Source of the DNA: Gammaproteobacteria bacterium
Lineage (GTDB): Bacteria > Pseudomonadota > Gammaproteobacteria > Steroidobacterales > Steroidobacteraceae
Assembly: GCA_003132025.1 (NCBI GenBank)
Contig: PKWJ01000057.1
Location: 4,847 to 39,100, forward strand
Direction of reading: 5' to 3'
DNA: 34,254 bases
A model generated the notes under the pieces. The model was not told where the DNA came from, did no database searches, and saw only the letters and a list, made by a program, of their open reading frames with translations. Positions 23,751 to 34,254 of the stretch are shown piece by piece; the stretch's first letter is position 1, and each line of letters opens with the position of its first letter. Both the position numbers and the translations under genes were made by a program.

Positions 23751-24006
23751 GACACTCTCTCCTTAAAGCTGCCTATGACCACGAAAGCCTGTCCGAATGC
23801 CGATTGGTGCACCTCCCGCGTACCGCTCGCTTTCCGTTGGGCTCTGTTCAACTGTAAGACTGCTGAACCAACACGTTTATTCCCGCTGTCTGTTCCGTGA
23901 GCAGCCCGCGCGACGATTGCTTGGCGACGCCCTGGCGGTCCGGTCAGCGGCTTCGCGTTTGGCGTGCGACGCCGGTTACCTATATGGCACGCCGCGGCGA
24001 CTGGTG

Positions 24007-24405
24007 CTATTTCAGTTCTTTCAGGTAGGCGATGATGTCTGCGCGAGCCTGCGGGTCATCGATCTTGAAGAACATCTTGGTGCCGGGTACCAGCGCACTG
24101 GGGTTGGTCAGCCACCTGTCCAAGGTGGCCTCATCCCAAGTCAAACTAGAATTCTTCAGTGCCGTGGAATAGGAGTAATCCTCAACGCTTCCTGCACGTC
24201 GCCCGACGACACCACGATGCTTGGGTCCCAAATCATTGTCGTCGACTGAGTGGCAAGCCTGGCACCCCTGATACAGGGCCTCACCATGGGCCGCGTCGCC
24301 ATTGGGAGCGGTGTCCGCCGATGCTGGCGTCGCCCCAACGATAGAGGCAGCCGCGAGGAACGCGCTGACCATGAGATTGTTAATGCTGAGTGTATTGCGC
24401 TTCAT
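24007..24405 (-). CDS. Class I cytochrome c (c2/c550-like)
   Basis: A 132-residue protein with a signal peptide (cleavage probably after PASA, residue 30), the haem-binding CQACH (48-52) and the axial Met111 in VPGTKMFFK. A closing helix contains ARADIIAYLKEL. This is a complete single-haem, periplasmic electron carrier of the class I, cytochrome c2-like type. The ATG at 24405 leads straight into the signal peptide with GAGGG upstream. Its redox partners are unknown; nearby haem enzymes are the DyP remnant and KatG, but neither is a clear partner. Confidence 0.9.
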   Translation of the reverse strand: MKRNTLSINNLMVSAFLAAASIVGATPASADTAPNGDAAHGEALYQGCQACHSVDDNDLGPKHRGVVGRRAGSVEDYSYSTALKNSSLTWDEATLDRWLTNPSALVPGTKMFFKIDDPQARADIIAYLKELK

Positions 24406-24560
24406 CGGATTGCCCTCATGCCTGTTGGAGCACAAGACCGCTGCCAAGGCGGATTTATTCCCACTCGGACATCAACGGGCATTCTTTAATGTCCGGACTG
24501 ACGTTGCAGTCCGCGAGTTGCGCGGCATGATTTACGTCGCCAGGAATCCGCAGCATCGGC

Positions 24561-24589
24561 CTATGCCCCGCACCTGCTGCGGGGCATAG
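24561..24589. terminator. Perfect 11-bp hairpin downstream of the TIGR03118 gene
   Basis: CTATGCCCCGC (24561-24571) and GCGGGGCATAG (24579-24589) form a perfect 11-bp stem with a 7-base loop, 33 bases past the stop of the TIGR03118 gene. A T-run is missing on the minus strand, so it may be a Rho-dependent end or an mRNA-stabilising structure. Confidence 0.55.
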
Positions 24590-24621
24590 ACCTTTGCTTG
24601 GCGAGCTGCCCTTGCTGTTGG

Positions 24622-25836
24622 TCAGTAGGGGTTTGGCGCCGGACTGCTCGTGGACGCGCTCGTGGCGGTGATACTACCGAAGACGCCGTCCGTCTGATCG
24701 GCAAAACCGGCAGTGTAGAACAGCGTGGTCACCGGCTTATCCGGGTCGCCGTCTCCAAATACGAGGGACCAGAGGCCTGGGATCGTCAGCGTCTGACCAT
24801 TGTTGACCGTGATGGCGCCTAGGGAAGAGCCATTGGGCGCGAAGATATTGATTGTGCCATCGCCAAAATTGCCGATCAGCAGATCACCTTCGAACGAGCC
24901 GAATCCAGCCGGAGCAAGTGCCATGCCCCAGGGGGCATTGAGCGCGCCTGCCGATGAAAAGCGGCTTACGAAGTTGCCGCTGAAGTCAAATATGTCAACG
25001 TAACCTAAACCAGCACCCGTGACTTCGTCATGCATTGCCGCGTCCTGCTGGGCGTACGTGACGTACAGCTGGCCGTTCAGCGCTGCTATACCGAATGGCA
25101 CGAAGCCGGCTGGCATGGTTGGGTCAACAAATTTGCCCTGCATTTCGGCCGGCTTGGCGAAGTTGGTATCGAACACGTCAATTTTGTTGTTATGCAGATC
25201 GGTCGCGTAGAGAAAGGTTGCGCCATTTACGGTTCCCAGCGCCAGGCCCTTGTACACTGCATGACCAGTACCGTTGACCAAGCCGTCGTCGTACGACGTG
25301 ACCGCCGTCGCGCCGCTGTCCTTGGCCCACGCTGCAATGGTTCCCCCCTCACCGTCAAAGATGAACAGTGCGGTCTCTTGACCGCTGGCCGTAGGAATCA
25401 TGAAGCCGCCGGTGCCGTTGTACACCTGGCCCGTGGGATTCGCCGGCACGCCGGCTGTGGAGGCCGGCAGGGCAATGCCGATATCGCTCGAGCCTGTGAT
25501 CTCGCCGGTCTGAATCACACCCGTACCACTGTAGAGGGTGGCCAGGTTGCTGTTGTTGTCGGCGACCCAGAACGGCAAGCCTGGTGCGGTTACCAGGCCC
25601 CAGGGATTCGACAAATTGGCGTCAATTGTAGTGACGGTGGCGACGAGTCCGGTATTGCTCGTCACCAGAACAGTGTCGCTGATGGTGGTGGTGGGTGCTT
25701 GAGTCAGCATCGAACTGCCGCCACTAGAGACGGCACTGCCGCCGCCGCCACCGCACCCGGCGATGGAGAGGGAGCATACAACTCCGATCATCAGGTAAGG
25801 CGACACCTTCGCTTCGAGAAGTCTTTGAAATTTCAT
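24622..25836 (-). CDS. TIGR03118-family lipoprotein (beta-propeller-like)
   Basis: A 404-residue protein. The signal peptide ends in a lipobox (SLSIAGCGGGGG, Cys28), predicting a lipid anchor followed by a Gly/Ser/Thr linker. The body matches the uncharacterised TIGR03118 family: NLSNPWGLVTAPGLPFWVAD, then TALFIFDGEGGTIAAW, KGLALGTVNGATFLYATDLH, and LNAPWGMALAP with FGSFEGDLLIGNFGDGTINI. The repeated blade-like pattern suggests an NHL/six-bladed propeller on the outer face of a membrane. The function is not known in the family. AAGGAT precedes the ATG. Confidence 0.85.
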   Translation of the reverse strand: MKFQRLLEAKVSPYLMIGVVCSLSIAGCGGGGGSAVSSGGSSMLTQAPTTTISDTVLVTSNTGLVATVTTIDANLSNPWGLVTAPGLPFWVADNNSNLATLYSGTGVIQTGEITGSSDIGIALPASTAGVPANPTGQVYNGTGGFMIPTASGQETALFIFDGEGGTIAAWAKDSGATAVTSYDDGLVNGTGHAVYKGLALGTVNGATFLYATDLHNNKIDVFDTNFAKPAEMQGKFVDPTMPAGFVPFGIAALNGQLYVTYAQQDAAMHDEVTGAGLGYVDIFDFSGNFVSRFSSAGALNAPWGMALAPAGFGSFEGDLLIGNFGDGTINIFAPNGSSLGAITVNNGQTLTIPGLWSLVFGDGDPDKPVTTLFYTAGFADQTDGVFGSITATSASTSSPAPNPY

Positions 25837-25851
25837 TTGGTACTATCCTTG

Positions 25852-25882
25852 CGTGGGAGATCTATGGATTCTCAATCCCACG
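25852..25882 (-). promoter_or_regulatory. Inverted repeat in the leader of the TIGR03118 gene
   Basis: CGTGGGA (25852-25858) and TCCCACG (25876-25882) are a perfect 7-bp repeat, 16 bases before the start codon. It can fold as a leader hairpin with an extended, bulged stem (GAGA with TCTC). Its function is unknown. Confidence 0.3.
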
Positions 25883-25906
25883 TTAGTGCTCGTAGATTGA
25901 ATACTG

Positions 25907-25921
25907 GTTCGTTATACGAAC
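25907..25921. promoter_or_regulatory. Palindrome GTTCGT-TAT-ACGAAC, possible operator
   Basis: A perfect 6-bp dyad around three bases, about 70 bases upstream of the TIGR03118 gene, in AT-rich sequence suited to a promoter. The length and symmetry fit the binding site of a small dimeric repressor. No such regulator is adjacent. Confidence 0.35.
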
Positions 25922-26270
25922 AATTAAAGTTGCGGGCGCAACCAGGGAGCATTGGGAACTGCGAGAGACACGGTGCCACACGGCTCCTTTGGCCGGCCCG
26001 CCGAACAGCCGTGCATTTGAGCGCGCTGCAAGGTCAATTTCGCAAGGGACCCTCCGACACCGCCGTCTACTAACGTGCTGGGTCAGAAGAGAAAATCTCC
26101 GATCAGACGTTTTAATCCAAATTTCGGTTCCATCCGTTAACCGATCGTCCGGGGTCAATCTGGAGGATTGGGGCAGGGACTGGCACCCTATTCGCGGGCG
26201 TCGCCCGAGAAAGCATAATGGCTCGCGCCCGGTTGAACCTTCGACTCTTGAGTTCCCAACGTGCTTTTGA

Positions 26271-28595
<2,325 letters not shown>

Positions 28596-28620
28596 TCGCA
28601 GACAGGACCGTCTCCCGAGT

Positions 28621-30588
28621 CTATCGAGCGCGGTGGGTGGAAAGCTTGCTATGGGTGCGCTCGACATCCGATTGCGCCACCGCCTCGGAGTCGTTTTGCT
28701 GCCGGCGTAGGAGATCCTCGAATGCGTCCGCGGTGATGGCAGGGCTAAAATAATAGCCTTGATACTGATCGCATCCAAGCGACTTCAAGATTGTTAACTG
28801 TTCGCTCGTCTCAACACCCTCAGCAACGACCTTTAGCTTCAGGCAGTGCGCGAGCGAAACGATTGCCCGCACGATGCAGGCATCATCGGATCGGGTGGCG
28901 ATCTCGTTAATGAAGGATTGGTCTATCTTTAATTTATCAATCGGGAAACGCCGCAGATAACCGATACTCGAGTATCCGGTACCGAAATCGTCGACCGAGA
29001 CAAGCACGCCCATCGTGCTTAGCTGCTCTAGAATTGCAACGGATCCCGCTGGGTCGCTCATCACCGCGCTTTCCGTCAATTCGACTTCCAGGTTTTGTGG
29101 GTCAAGCCGCGCATCATTTAATGCCTCTTTGACTGTCTCCAATAGTTTGCCATGGCGGAATTGAGACGCCGATAGATTCACAGCCACGCGCACTGCCGGC
29201 AATCCCGCGCGTCGCCAGGCACTAGCCTGACGACAGGCTTCGCGCACCACCCATTCGCCTATCACCCCAATCAATCCGTAATCCTCGGCAAATGGGATGA
29301 ACTCTGCCGGGCAGACCAGACCACGTTCGGGATGTCGCCAACGGATCAGAGCCTCCACGCTACGCACGACACCCGAGGCCACCTCCACCTTTGGTTGGTA
29401 GTACAGTTCAAATTGATTCAGCGCAATCGCCTCATGCAGATCACTTTGCAGACGCGCCGCATCTCGCGTGTGCGTGTCCATGCCAGCCTCATAACACTGC
29501 GCGTTGTTGCGTCCCCGCTGTTTGGCACAATGCATCGCGGCATCCGCATGGGAGATTAGAGCCTCGACAGTCACGCCGTCCGCGGGAAAGATCGCAATGC
29601 CGATACTGGGTGTCGTGTGGGTTTCGACACCGGTGATTCGCAGTGTCGCATTGAGTGCCTCGATCACGCGTGTAGCCATCAGCGTGGCATCCACCCGCGT
29701 CGCGACTGGATTAATAATCATCATGAAGTCGTCCCCACCGCTGCGCACCACGGTATCCACGTCACGCGCAATGCCGCTAAGGCGACGTGCGACCTCCTGC
29801 AGGAGTTCATCACCGGCGCGGTGACCGAGCGAATCATTGATCAACTTGAATCGGTCAAGGTTCACGGCAAGCAGGGCAAACATACGCCCCTCACGCTCGC
29901 CGTGTGCCATCGCCTGAGTGAGGCGATCCTCTAAGAGGATGCGATTCGGCAGCCCAGTTAGCGCATCGTGCGTGGCGACGTGGCGCAGCTTCCGGTTGGC
30001 AATATCCAAGCCCTCGGTGTGCGTGCTTACGGCGCGCTCCAGGGTCTGTACCTGGCCGCGCACAATGCGCTCATTCTGCCATTTGCGAGTCAGGGCACTT
30101 GCGCACTGTATGATTTCGATAATCTCAAAAGGCTTCTTAATGATTAATAATTTATCCGCATGCCCTAATCGAGCGATCACGTCCATCCAGTCGTAGTCGG
30201 ACTGCGCCGAGCAGATCGCGACCTGCAGGTCGGGATCGACAGCCCAGAGTCTTTCGATGGTTTCCAAACCGTCCCATCCCGGCGGCATGCGCATGTCCAC
30301 AAAAGCCATGGCGTAGGGCCGCCCCGCCGCGAGCGCTGTCCGCACTCGCTCGAGTCCTTCCTCACCTTGCAGCGCGAAGTCGAGCTCGAAGCTCGGCCGA
30401 CTCCTAGTCGTGGCGGCAGCGCCGAACAGAGCACACTCATCCGCCGCGAGTGCGGCATCGCCATCGTCGGAAGTCGCCAGGATCTTGCGAAAGTCCTCGT
30501 GAATCTGCGCGTTGTCGTCGATGATTAGTATGCGCGGATTGAGTACGGGTCGCCGACTATCCATGCGCCGGTTCTCGGGGCTACTCAT
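28621..30588 (-). CDS. Receiver-GGDEF-EAL response regulator (c-di-GMP turnover)
   Basis: A 655-residue protein. The receiver (about 18-165) has DD at 24-25, phospho-acceptor Asp98 (AFVDMRMPPGWDG) and a Lys-Lys-Pro at 151-153. A coiled linker leads to a GGDEF domain (about 205-365) whose signature reads GGDDF (284-288), a conservative change that may weaken cyclase activity. The EAL domain (about 380-635) is intact: EALIRW (412), NLSASQF, ELTES, DDFGTGYSS, KLKIDQ, AEGVET and QGYYFS. It is therefore predicted to be mainly a phosphodiesterase degrading c-di-GMP. The ATG overlaps the stop of the upstream kinase (ATGA), which marks that kinase as its partner. Confidence 0.93.
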   Translation of the reverse strand: MSSPENRRMDSRRPVLNPRILIIDDNAQIHEDFRKILATSDDGDAALAADECALFGAAATTRSRPSFELDFALQGEEGLERVRTALAAGRPYAMAFVDMRMPPGWDGLETIERLWAVDPDLQVAICSAQSDYDWMDVIARLGHADKLLIIKKPFEIIEIIQCASALTRKWQNERIVRGQVQTLERAVSTHTEGLDIANRKLRHVATHDALTGLPNRILLEDRLTQAMAHGEREGRMFALLAVNLDRFKLINDSLGHRAGDELLQEVARRLSGIARDVDTVVRSGGDDFMMIINPVATRVDATLMATRVIEALNATLRITGVETHTTPSIGIAIFPADGVTVEALISHADAAMHCAKQRGRNNAQCYEAGMDTHTRDAARLQSDLHEAIALNQFELYYQPKVEVASGVVRSVEALIRWRHPERGLVCPAEFIPFAEDYGLIGVIGEWVVREACRQASAWRRAGLPAVRVAVNLSASQFRHGKLLETVKEALNDARLDPQNLEVELTESAVMSDPAGSVAILEQLSTMGVLVSVDDFGTGYSSIGYLRRFPIDKLKIDQSFINEIATRSDDACIVRAIVSLAHCLKLKVVAEGVETSEQLTILKSLGCDQYQGYYFSPAITADAFEDLLRRQQNDSEAVAQSDVERTHSKLSTHRAR

Positions 30589-31979
30589 TCTACGCTCGCA
30601 GCCAGATTGACCGGCAGGTCTAGGGTGAATGTCGCGCCTTTGCCAGGGCCATCGCTGCCAGCTGTAATACTACCTGCCATTTCCTTGGCCGCTAGCGCGC
30701 AGCTGTGCAATCCGAATCCGTGACCATTCTTGCGGGTCGTATAGCCGTGGGCAAAGAGGCGCACCAGATTCTCCGGAGCAATTCCCTCGCCATCATCCTT
30801 GACGAGAATTCGTAAGCGAGGCTCACCGGCAAATACGGCGATCTCCGTTCGCAGCGTGATGTGATGTGATCTATCGGACACCCCGTCCATCGCGTAGTTG
30901 GCGTTACCGATTAGATTGACCAGGATCTGCAGAACCAGATGTTTATCCAACTGCAATGCAGGCACGTCGGCGAATTCTCTAATCACAGCGATTTGATTCT
31001 GTGCCATGGACGCGGCATTCATGCGTAGTGCGTCCTCCATAAGTTCCGTGATCTGCACGGGCTCGACGACGCTGGTCGCACCGGAATAGTGTTGCTGGGT
31101 GGCAACGATGTCCTTAATGTGGTCAATATTCTTGATCAATGAGCGAAGCTCTTCGGCGATACTGCGTTTCTCGGCGGAAAGCGCGAGATGCAGCTTGTTC
31201 AGATAGCCCGGGAGAACCTTTCCTCTTTCGTCTCGAGTCAGGAACTCGCCCAGATCTGCGGCATGCTCATTCATGAGCTGGACAACCTTGGCCAAGCCCT
31301 GCGCCTTCGAGTCACGCGCCCGGTCGCCAATCAGGCCGGCCGATACGTTGACGCTGTTAAGAGCGTTGCCAACGTTATGAAGCACGTTGTTGGCGATCTC
31401 GGCCATGCCCGCCTGGCGCGACGCACTCGTCAGCTGCTTATGCATTCGCTCGAGTTGGGCTTCGGCGTTCTTACGCTTGGTGATATTGCGCGCGATGGCG
31501 ACCACCTGGTCGCGCAAGAGCGGGACTAGTCGTACTTCGTAGAACGATTCTGACCCCGGTGCGCCCTCCGAATGCTCGACACTGACCATCGACCTGTCGG
31601 CGATTACGCGCCGCAAAATCTCGGAAAAGTTGTCACCTGAGTCTTTCAGCCAACACTCCTGGATTCGATGTCCCGATAGTTCCTGTGGCGGCAGTTCGCC
31701 GGCCGTTCCAGCTTTAACAGAGAGGATGGTGCCCTCGTGGTCGAGGCGAAATACCAGGTCCGGAATCGCCTGGAATATGGCCCGGATTTCCGAATTCACC
31801 TCGAGTAGTTCGTGCGAACTCAATTCGAGCGAACGTTCCATCAGCTTGCGATCGACCTCGAAGTCTGCATAAGCGCTGTCGACTGCAGCGATGAAGCCCA
31901 CCCACTCGGCGGGAACATTGCTGTCATTGCCGAAGAAGCGCTTTAGCTGGCGCTTCAATAGGCTTTGCGTCGGGACCAT
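30585..31979 (-). CDS. Soluble PAS-domain histidine kinase
   Basis: A 464-residue protein without membrane segments. A helical start leads to a PAS domain (about 65-170: IFQAIPDLVFRLDHEGTIL, closing VAIARNITKRKNAEAQL). The kinase has an unusual H box LHNVGNALNSV (His201) and an ATPase domain with LVNLIGNANYAM (353-364), G1 DDGEGI (395-400) and TTRKNGHGFGLHS. This belongs to the PAS-linked kinases whose H box reads HNxGN. It lies two bases after the FIST gene and overlaps the receiver-GGDEF-EAL gene, so a FIST sensor to kinase to c-di-GMP regulator relay is likely. Confidence 0.92.
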   Translation of the reverse strand: MVPTQSLLKRQLKRFFGNDSNVPAEWVGFIAAVDSAYADFEVDRKLMERSLELSSHELLEVNSEIRAIFQAIPDLVFRLDHEGTILSVKAGTAGELPPQELSGHRIQECWLKDSGDNFSEILRRVIADRSMVSVEHSEGAPGSESFYEVRLVPLLRDQVVAIARNITKRKNAEAQLERMHKQLTSASRQAGMAEIANNVLHNVGNALNSVNVSAGLIGDRARDSKAQGLAKVVQLMNEHAADLGEFLTRDERGKVLPGYLNKLHLALSAEKRSIAEELRSLIKNIDHIKDIVATQQHYSGATSVVEPVQITELMEDALRMNAASMAQNQIAVIREFADVPALQLDKHLVLQILVNLIGNANYAMDGVSDRSHHITLRTEIAVFAGEPRLRILVKDDGEGIAPENLVRLFAHGYTTRKNGHGFGLHSCALAAKEMAGSITAGSDGPGKGATFTLDLPVNLAASVE

Positions 31980-31981
31980 GA

Positions 31982-33148
31982 TCAGTGCTCGGCAAACGTG
32001 GTCACGGTCATGGTCTGGTTGTGGAGTTCGCTGCGCTCGCCGAGTAAAAATGGGGCAATCTCGCCATAGGAGTAAAAACCGGTGATCGTGGCTTGCGCGC
32101 CCAGTATCTCGCGCACGCCTTCCACTTCTTCCTCGATGCGTTGCTTGAGGACCAGTTTGCGGCCGACGCAGCTGATCAGTATCGCCAGTTCGGGCGCGAG
32201 ACCGCCTTCCGGGCGGCTGGCCCGCGCCGCGCCTATCGCGCCGTCTACCAGCCGGTCGACGCTGGCCTTTGTGAGACGTGCATAGGCGCCTTCGGTAACA
32301 TCCCCCGCAAAGGTCATGCTCTGCTGCTTCTCATCGACCGCCAGTATTGTGCGCACCACCGGTATGGCGCCCGGCTTGACCCGAACGCTCAGGGGAAACA
32401 GTAGGCCGGTGGCCGGCAGGCCGTCGGCGTGTTCGCCTAAGTACTGCTTGTATAAGCCTAGGGCCGGACGCGTATCCAGTTCGAATAGGACATTTCCTTT
32501 CGAGCGCGTCACTAACCGTTCCGGACCGAACGGGTCCCAACCGCCTAGAGAACCGAAGCCCACCTGCAGCCGGCTTCCGTACAGGCCGACCGCAGCGACA
32601 ACCCCTCTCTCGGGAACGTCGCCTTTAAATACCAATGTCTCGCCAAAGCGCGCTCCATCGCCGGCCAGGCCGCCGGTCAAAGTGACATCTTCAGGTAGGA
32701 TCTTCATTAGGCCCCGAACCAGTTCGCTTCCGTTAATGCTCAAGCCATCGGACAGCACCAGGACGTGAGTCAGCTTTTCTTCCGCACCAGTTCCCTCAGC
32801 ACCGACCGAGTGCGGCAGTGCCTGCGCCAGCAATTCCCCGGCTCGCTGGCCATCGCTATCCGCATCCAGGCTTACCTGAGCCGCGCGCACGTAGGTATGC
32901 TCGAAATGGATTGCCGTTGCGACCAGGGAGTCGTCGAACACTTGGGCACCGCAGATCTCCCCCGCGGTGGAACAGCCGAGAATGTGCGCTGCGGGATAGA
33001 ACGCGCGGATTGACTCTGACAGTCGGGGATCTTTCAGGACAGCTGTAGCGCCGAACACGAGGACAAGCTGTGCAGACTGCGCCAGAGGTCCGGGGGAACT
33101 CGGCACCCAGCCGTGGGCCTGAGTCCATGTTCTCTGCTCGGTTTTCAT
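31982..33148 (-). CDS. FIST-domain sensor protein
   Basis: A 387-residue protein with FIST_N (about 25-225: AQLVLVFGATAVL, HILGCSTAGEI, LTGGLAGDGARF) and FIST_C (about 230-365, ending TITGFYSYGEIAPF). FIST proteins are sensory proteins proposed to bind small ligands such as amino acids, and often sit beside kinases. No membrane segment or signal peptide is seen. The ATG at 33148 has GGAG about seven bases upstream; the open frame above it adds 14 residues without support. It is the first gene of the FIST-kinase-RR operon. Confidence 0.92.
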   Translation of the reverse strand: MKTEQRTWTQAHGWVPSSPGPLAQSAQLVLVFGATAVLKDPRLSESIRAFYPAAHILGCSTAGEICGAQVFDDSLVATAIHFEHTYVRAAQVSLDADSDGQRAGELLAQALPHSVGAEGTGAEEKLTHVLVLSDGLSINGSELVRGLMKILPEDVTLTGGLAGDGARFGETLVFKGDVPERGVVAAVGLYGSRLQVGFGSLGGWDPFGPERLVTRSKGNVLFELDTRPALGLYKQYLGEHADGLPATGLLFPLSVRVKPGAIPVVRTILAVDEKQQSMTFAGDVTEGAYARLTKASVDRLVDGAIGAARASRPEGGLAPELAILISCVGRKLVLKQRIEEEVEGVREILGAQATITGFYSYGEIAPFLLGERSELHNQTMTVTTFAEH

Positions 33149-33518
33149 GGATGCTCCGCCCCTGGCCAGGGCGGCGCCGTTCGCGTGCAATGCATGGAAA
33201 TTCTCCTCGGGGCTACGGCGCTAGAGTTGAATTCCGGCGGTGCGTCGGCCCGGAGGATTGGCATCACTATGTTCCAATATCTGGAGACAAAGCACGTCGC
33301 CCGTCACGGTATCCGCCCTACGGGTCAAATGAACCCCGAGTTGCGGCTAGTGTCGAGCTTGAGCGCCTACGTCGGGCTACGTGGTGTCCTACACCCCGAG
33401 CAGGTTTCGTTAGAACTCGGGGCCCGTGTGCGGTTGTGGCGGCGCGCACCAAAGATGCGATGCAACATTCTGGCCGTGGTACAGCGAGGCCTCACGTGCC
33501 ACGAATGTGCCCAGCCCA
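33149..33518. other. Intergenic region between LytTR and FIST genes
   Basis: About 370 bases. An open frame runs through it on the plus strand, but it has no family resemblance and continues antisense into the LytTR gene. It should contain the promoter of the FIST operon. I see no RNA gene. Confidence 0.45.
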
Positions 33519-34254
33519 CTACCGTTTTGTTTCTGGCGACAGCGACGCCTCCGGGTAGGGCGCGCCTGCTGAAATCACGCCCATTCGCTCCAGAAGTCGC
33601 TTGCGAAAACGTCGGCTCAACCGCAGACGGACCTTGGTTTTCAATACCACTTCGTACTCGCCATCGATCTGCAGTTCCAGTCCACGGATCTGGCGGAGAT
33701 TCACGATAACGGAGCGGTGGATACGGATGAAATTCTGCTCACCCAAATCCCGCTCCAGCTCCATGAGCGTACGGCGCATGAGGTGCGTGTCATTGCCCAC
33801 GTGCAAACAGGCGTAGTAGTCCGCAGCTTCGATCCAGTCTATGTCCGCGACATCCAGGAATACCACCTCGCCCGGAGCCTTGATCACCAGCCGTTCCACG
33901 GGCTTGGGTGGCGATGGCGTGTAGTGCGCAAGCTTATCCTTGGCACGATTCAGGGCGCGACCGAAGCGAGCATCGTCGAACGGCTTCAACAGGTAATCGA
34001 GCGCACCGGCCTCGAAGGCGCGCAGCGCGTATTCATCGTAAGCCGTCACGAAGATGATGGTTGGCGGCGATTCGCTTCCCAACATTTCCAGCATATCGAA
34101 GCCATCGCACTCGGGCATTTGCACGTCGAGAAACACCAGGTCCGGTTTCGACTTCCGAATCTCCTCAATGGCGGCAACCCCGGATTCGCATTCGGTGACT
34201 GATCCAATGTCAGGATCGCGGCCCAGAAGTACGGTCACATTGCGCCGGGCCAAC
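33519..34254 (-). CDS. LytTR-type response regulator (5' end beyond the window)
   Basis: At least 245 residues; the gene runs off the right edge. The visible N-terminus (LARRNVTVLLGRDPDIGSV) matches the part of the family that follows a short I-x-V-D-D-E-x-x-A opening, so about 10-15 residues are missing. The receiver has DLVFLDVQMPECDGFDML (phospho-acceptor Asp), TAYDEYALRAFEAGALDYLL and Lys-Pro-Phe. A LytTR DNA-binding domain follows, with WIEAADYYACLHV, then FIRIHRSVIVNL and a basic region RLSRRFRKRLLERMG. It resembles the AlgR/LytR family. Its cognate LytS/AlgZ-type kinase may lie to the right. Confidence 0.9.
   Translation of the reverse strand, partial: LARRNVTVLLGRDPDIGSVTECESGVAAIEEIRKSKPDLVFLDVQMPECDGFDMLEMLGSESPPTIIFVTAYDEYALRAFEAGALDYLLKPFDDARFGRALNRAKDKLAHYTPSPPKPVERLVIKAPGEVVFLDVADIDWIEAADYYACLHVGNDTHLMRRTLMELERDLGEQNFIRIHRSVIVNLRQIRGLELQIDGEYEVVLKTKVRLRLSRRFRKRLLERMGVISAGAPYPEASLSPETKR

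Noticed and set aside
25030-26073. A 347-codon open frame on the plus strand
   Set aside because: It lies antisense to the TIGR03118 lipoprotein gene, has a Gly/Arg-rich composition with no family resemblance, and is a frame shadow of a GC-rich gene.
28621-30588. An active diguanylate cyclase
   Set aside because: The signature is GGDDF instead of GGDEF/GGEEF. Cyclase activity cannot be claimed, whereas the EAL motifs are complete.
33113-33709. A 198-codon plus-strand frame in the LytTR-FIST gap
   Set aside because: It overlaps the LytTR gene antisense, has no recognisable motif, and its composition is not gene-like.

Overview
The window looks like the chromosome of a GC-rich proteobacterium, most likely a soil or freshwater gammaproteobacterium. 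That is an inference from the gene families (a full Bat/MoxR operon with a DUF4381 gene, an AlgR/LytR-type regulator, MddA, KatG, cytochrome c, GGDEF/EAL signalling); no rRNA or complete tRNA is present to fix the taxon.

Region 1 (1-5.5 kb) holds envelope and stress genes: a small membrane-anchored hypothetical protein, a two-repeat PRC-barrel protein, a periplasmic BON protein, an SPFH/slipin protein, and an OmpR-type two-component pair whose genes overlap. Region 2 (5.5-13.8 kb, minus strand) is a seven-gene operon: moxR, DUF58, DUF4381, batA, a batB-batC fusion, batD and a batE-like TPR gene. The genes are joined by 4-base ATGA overlaps, a 22-23 base overlap or very short gaps, and an AAA+ ATPase works with von Willebrand factor A proteins at the inner membrane. 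Region 3 (14.05-14.86 kb) is a second PRC-barrel protein, paralogous to the first.

Region 4 (15.1-22.2 kb) is the accessory part. Three degenerate copies of the 3' portion of an elongator tRNA-Met gene (15125-15179, 18267-18309, 22110-22164) cut it into two blocks of about 3.1 and 3.8 kb, as expected of attachment-site scars from stacked integrations. Block 1 has a DyP-type peroxidase broken by a frameshift, a small very acidic protein, and a histidine-kinase/receiver protein lacking the phospho-acceptor residues. Block 2 has a LysR regulator divergent from a three-gene operon (DUF4242 protein, MddA-like methanethiol S-methyltransferase, ferritin-like diiron protein), then a HigA-like antitoxin whose HigB toxin survives only as a C-terminal remnant with an in-frame TAG. 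No integrase is visible.

Region 5 (22.3-28.6 kb) carries exported and redox proteins: a Tat-exported SnoaL-like protein, a secreted LVIVD-like protein, a class I cytochrome c, a TIGR03118-type lipoprotein, and catalase-peroxidase KatG. Region 6 (28.6-34.25 kb, minus strand) is signalling: a LytTR response regulator running off the right edge, then a compact operon of a FIST sensor, a PAS histidine kinase and a receiver-GGDEF-EAL protein. This operon probably forms a ligand-to-c-di-GMP relay.

The best candidates for something new are the tRNA-Met-scar block array and the DUF4242-mddA-diiron operon inside it.
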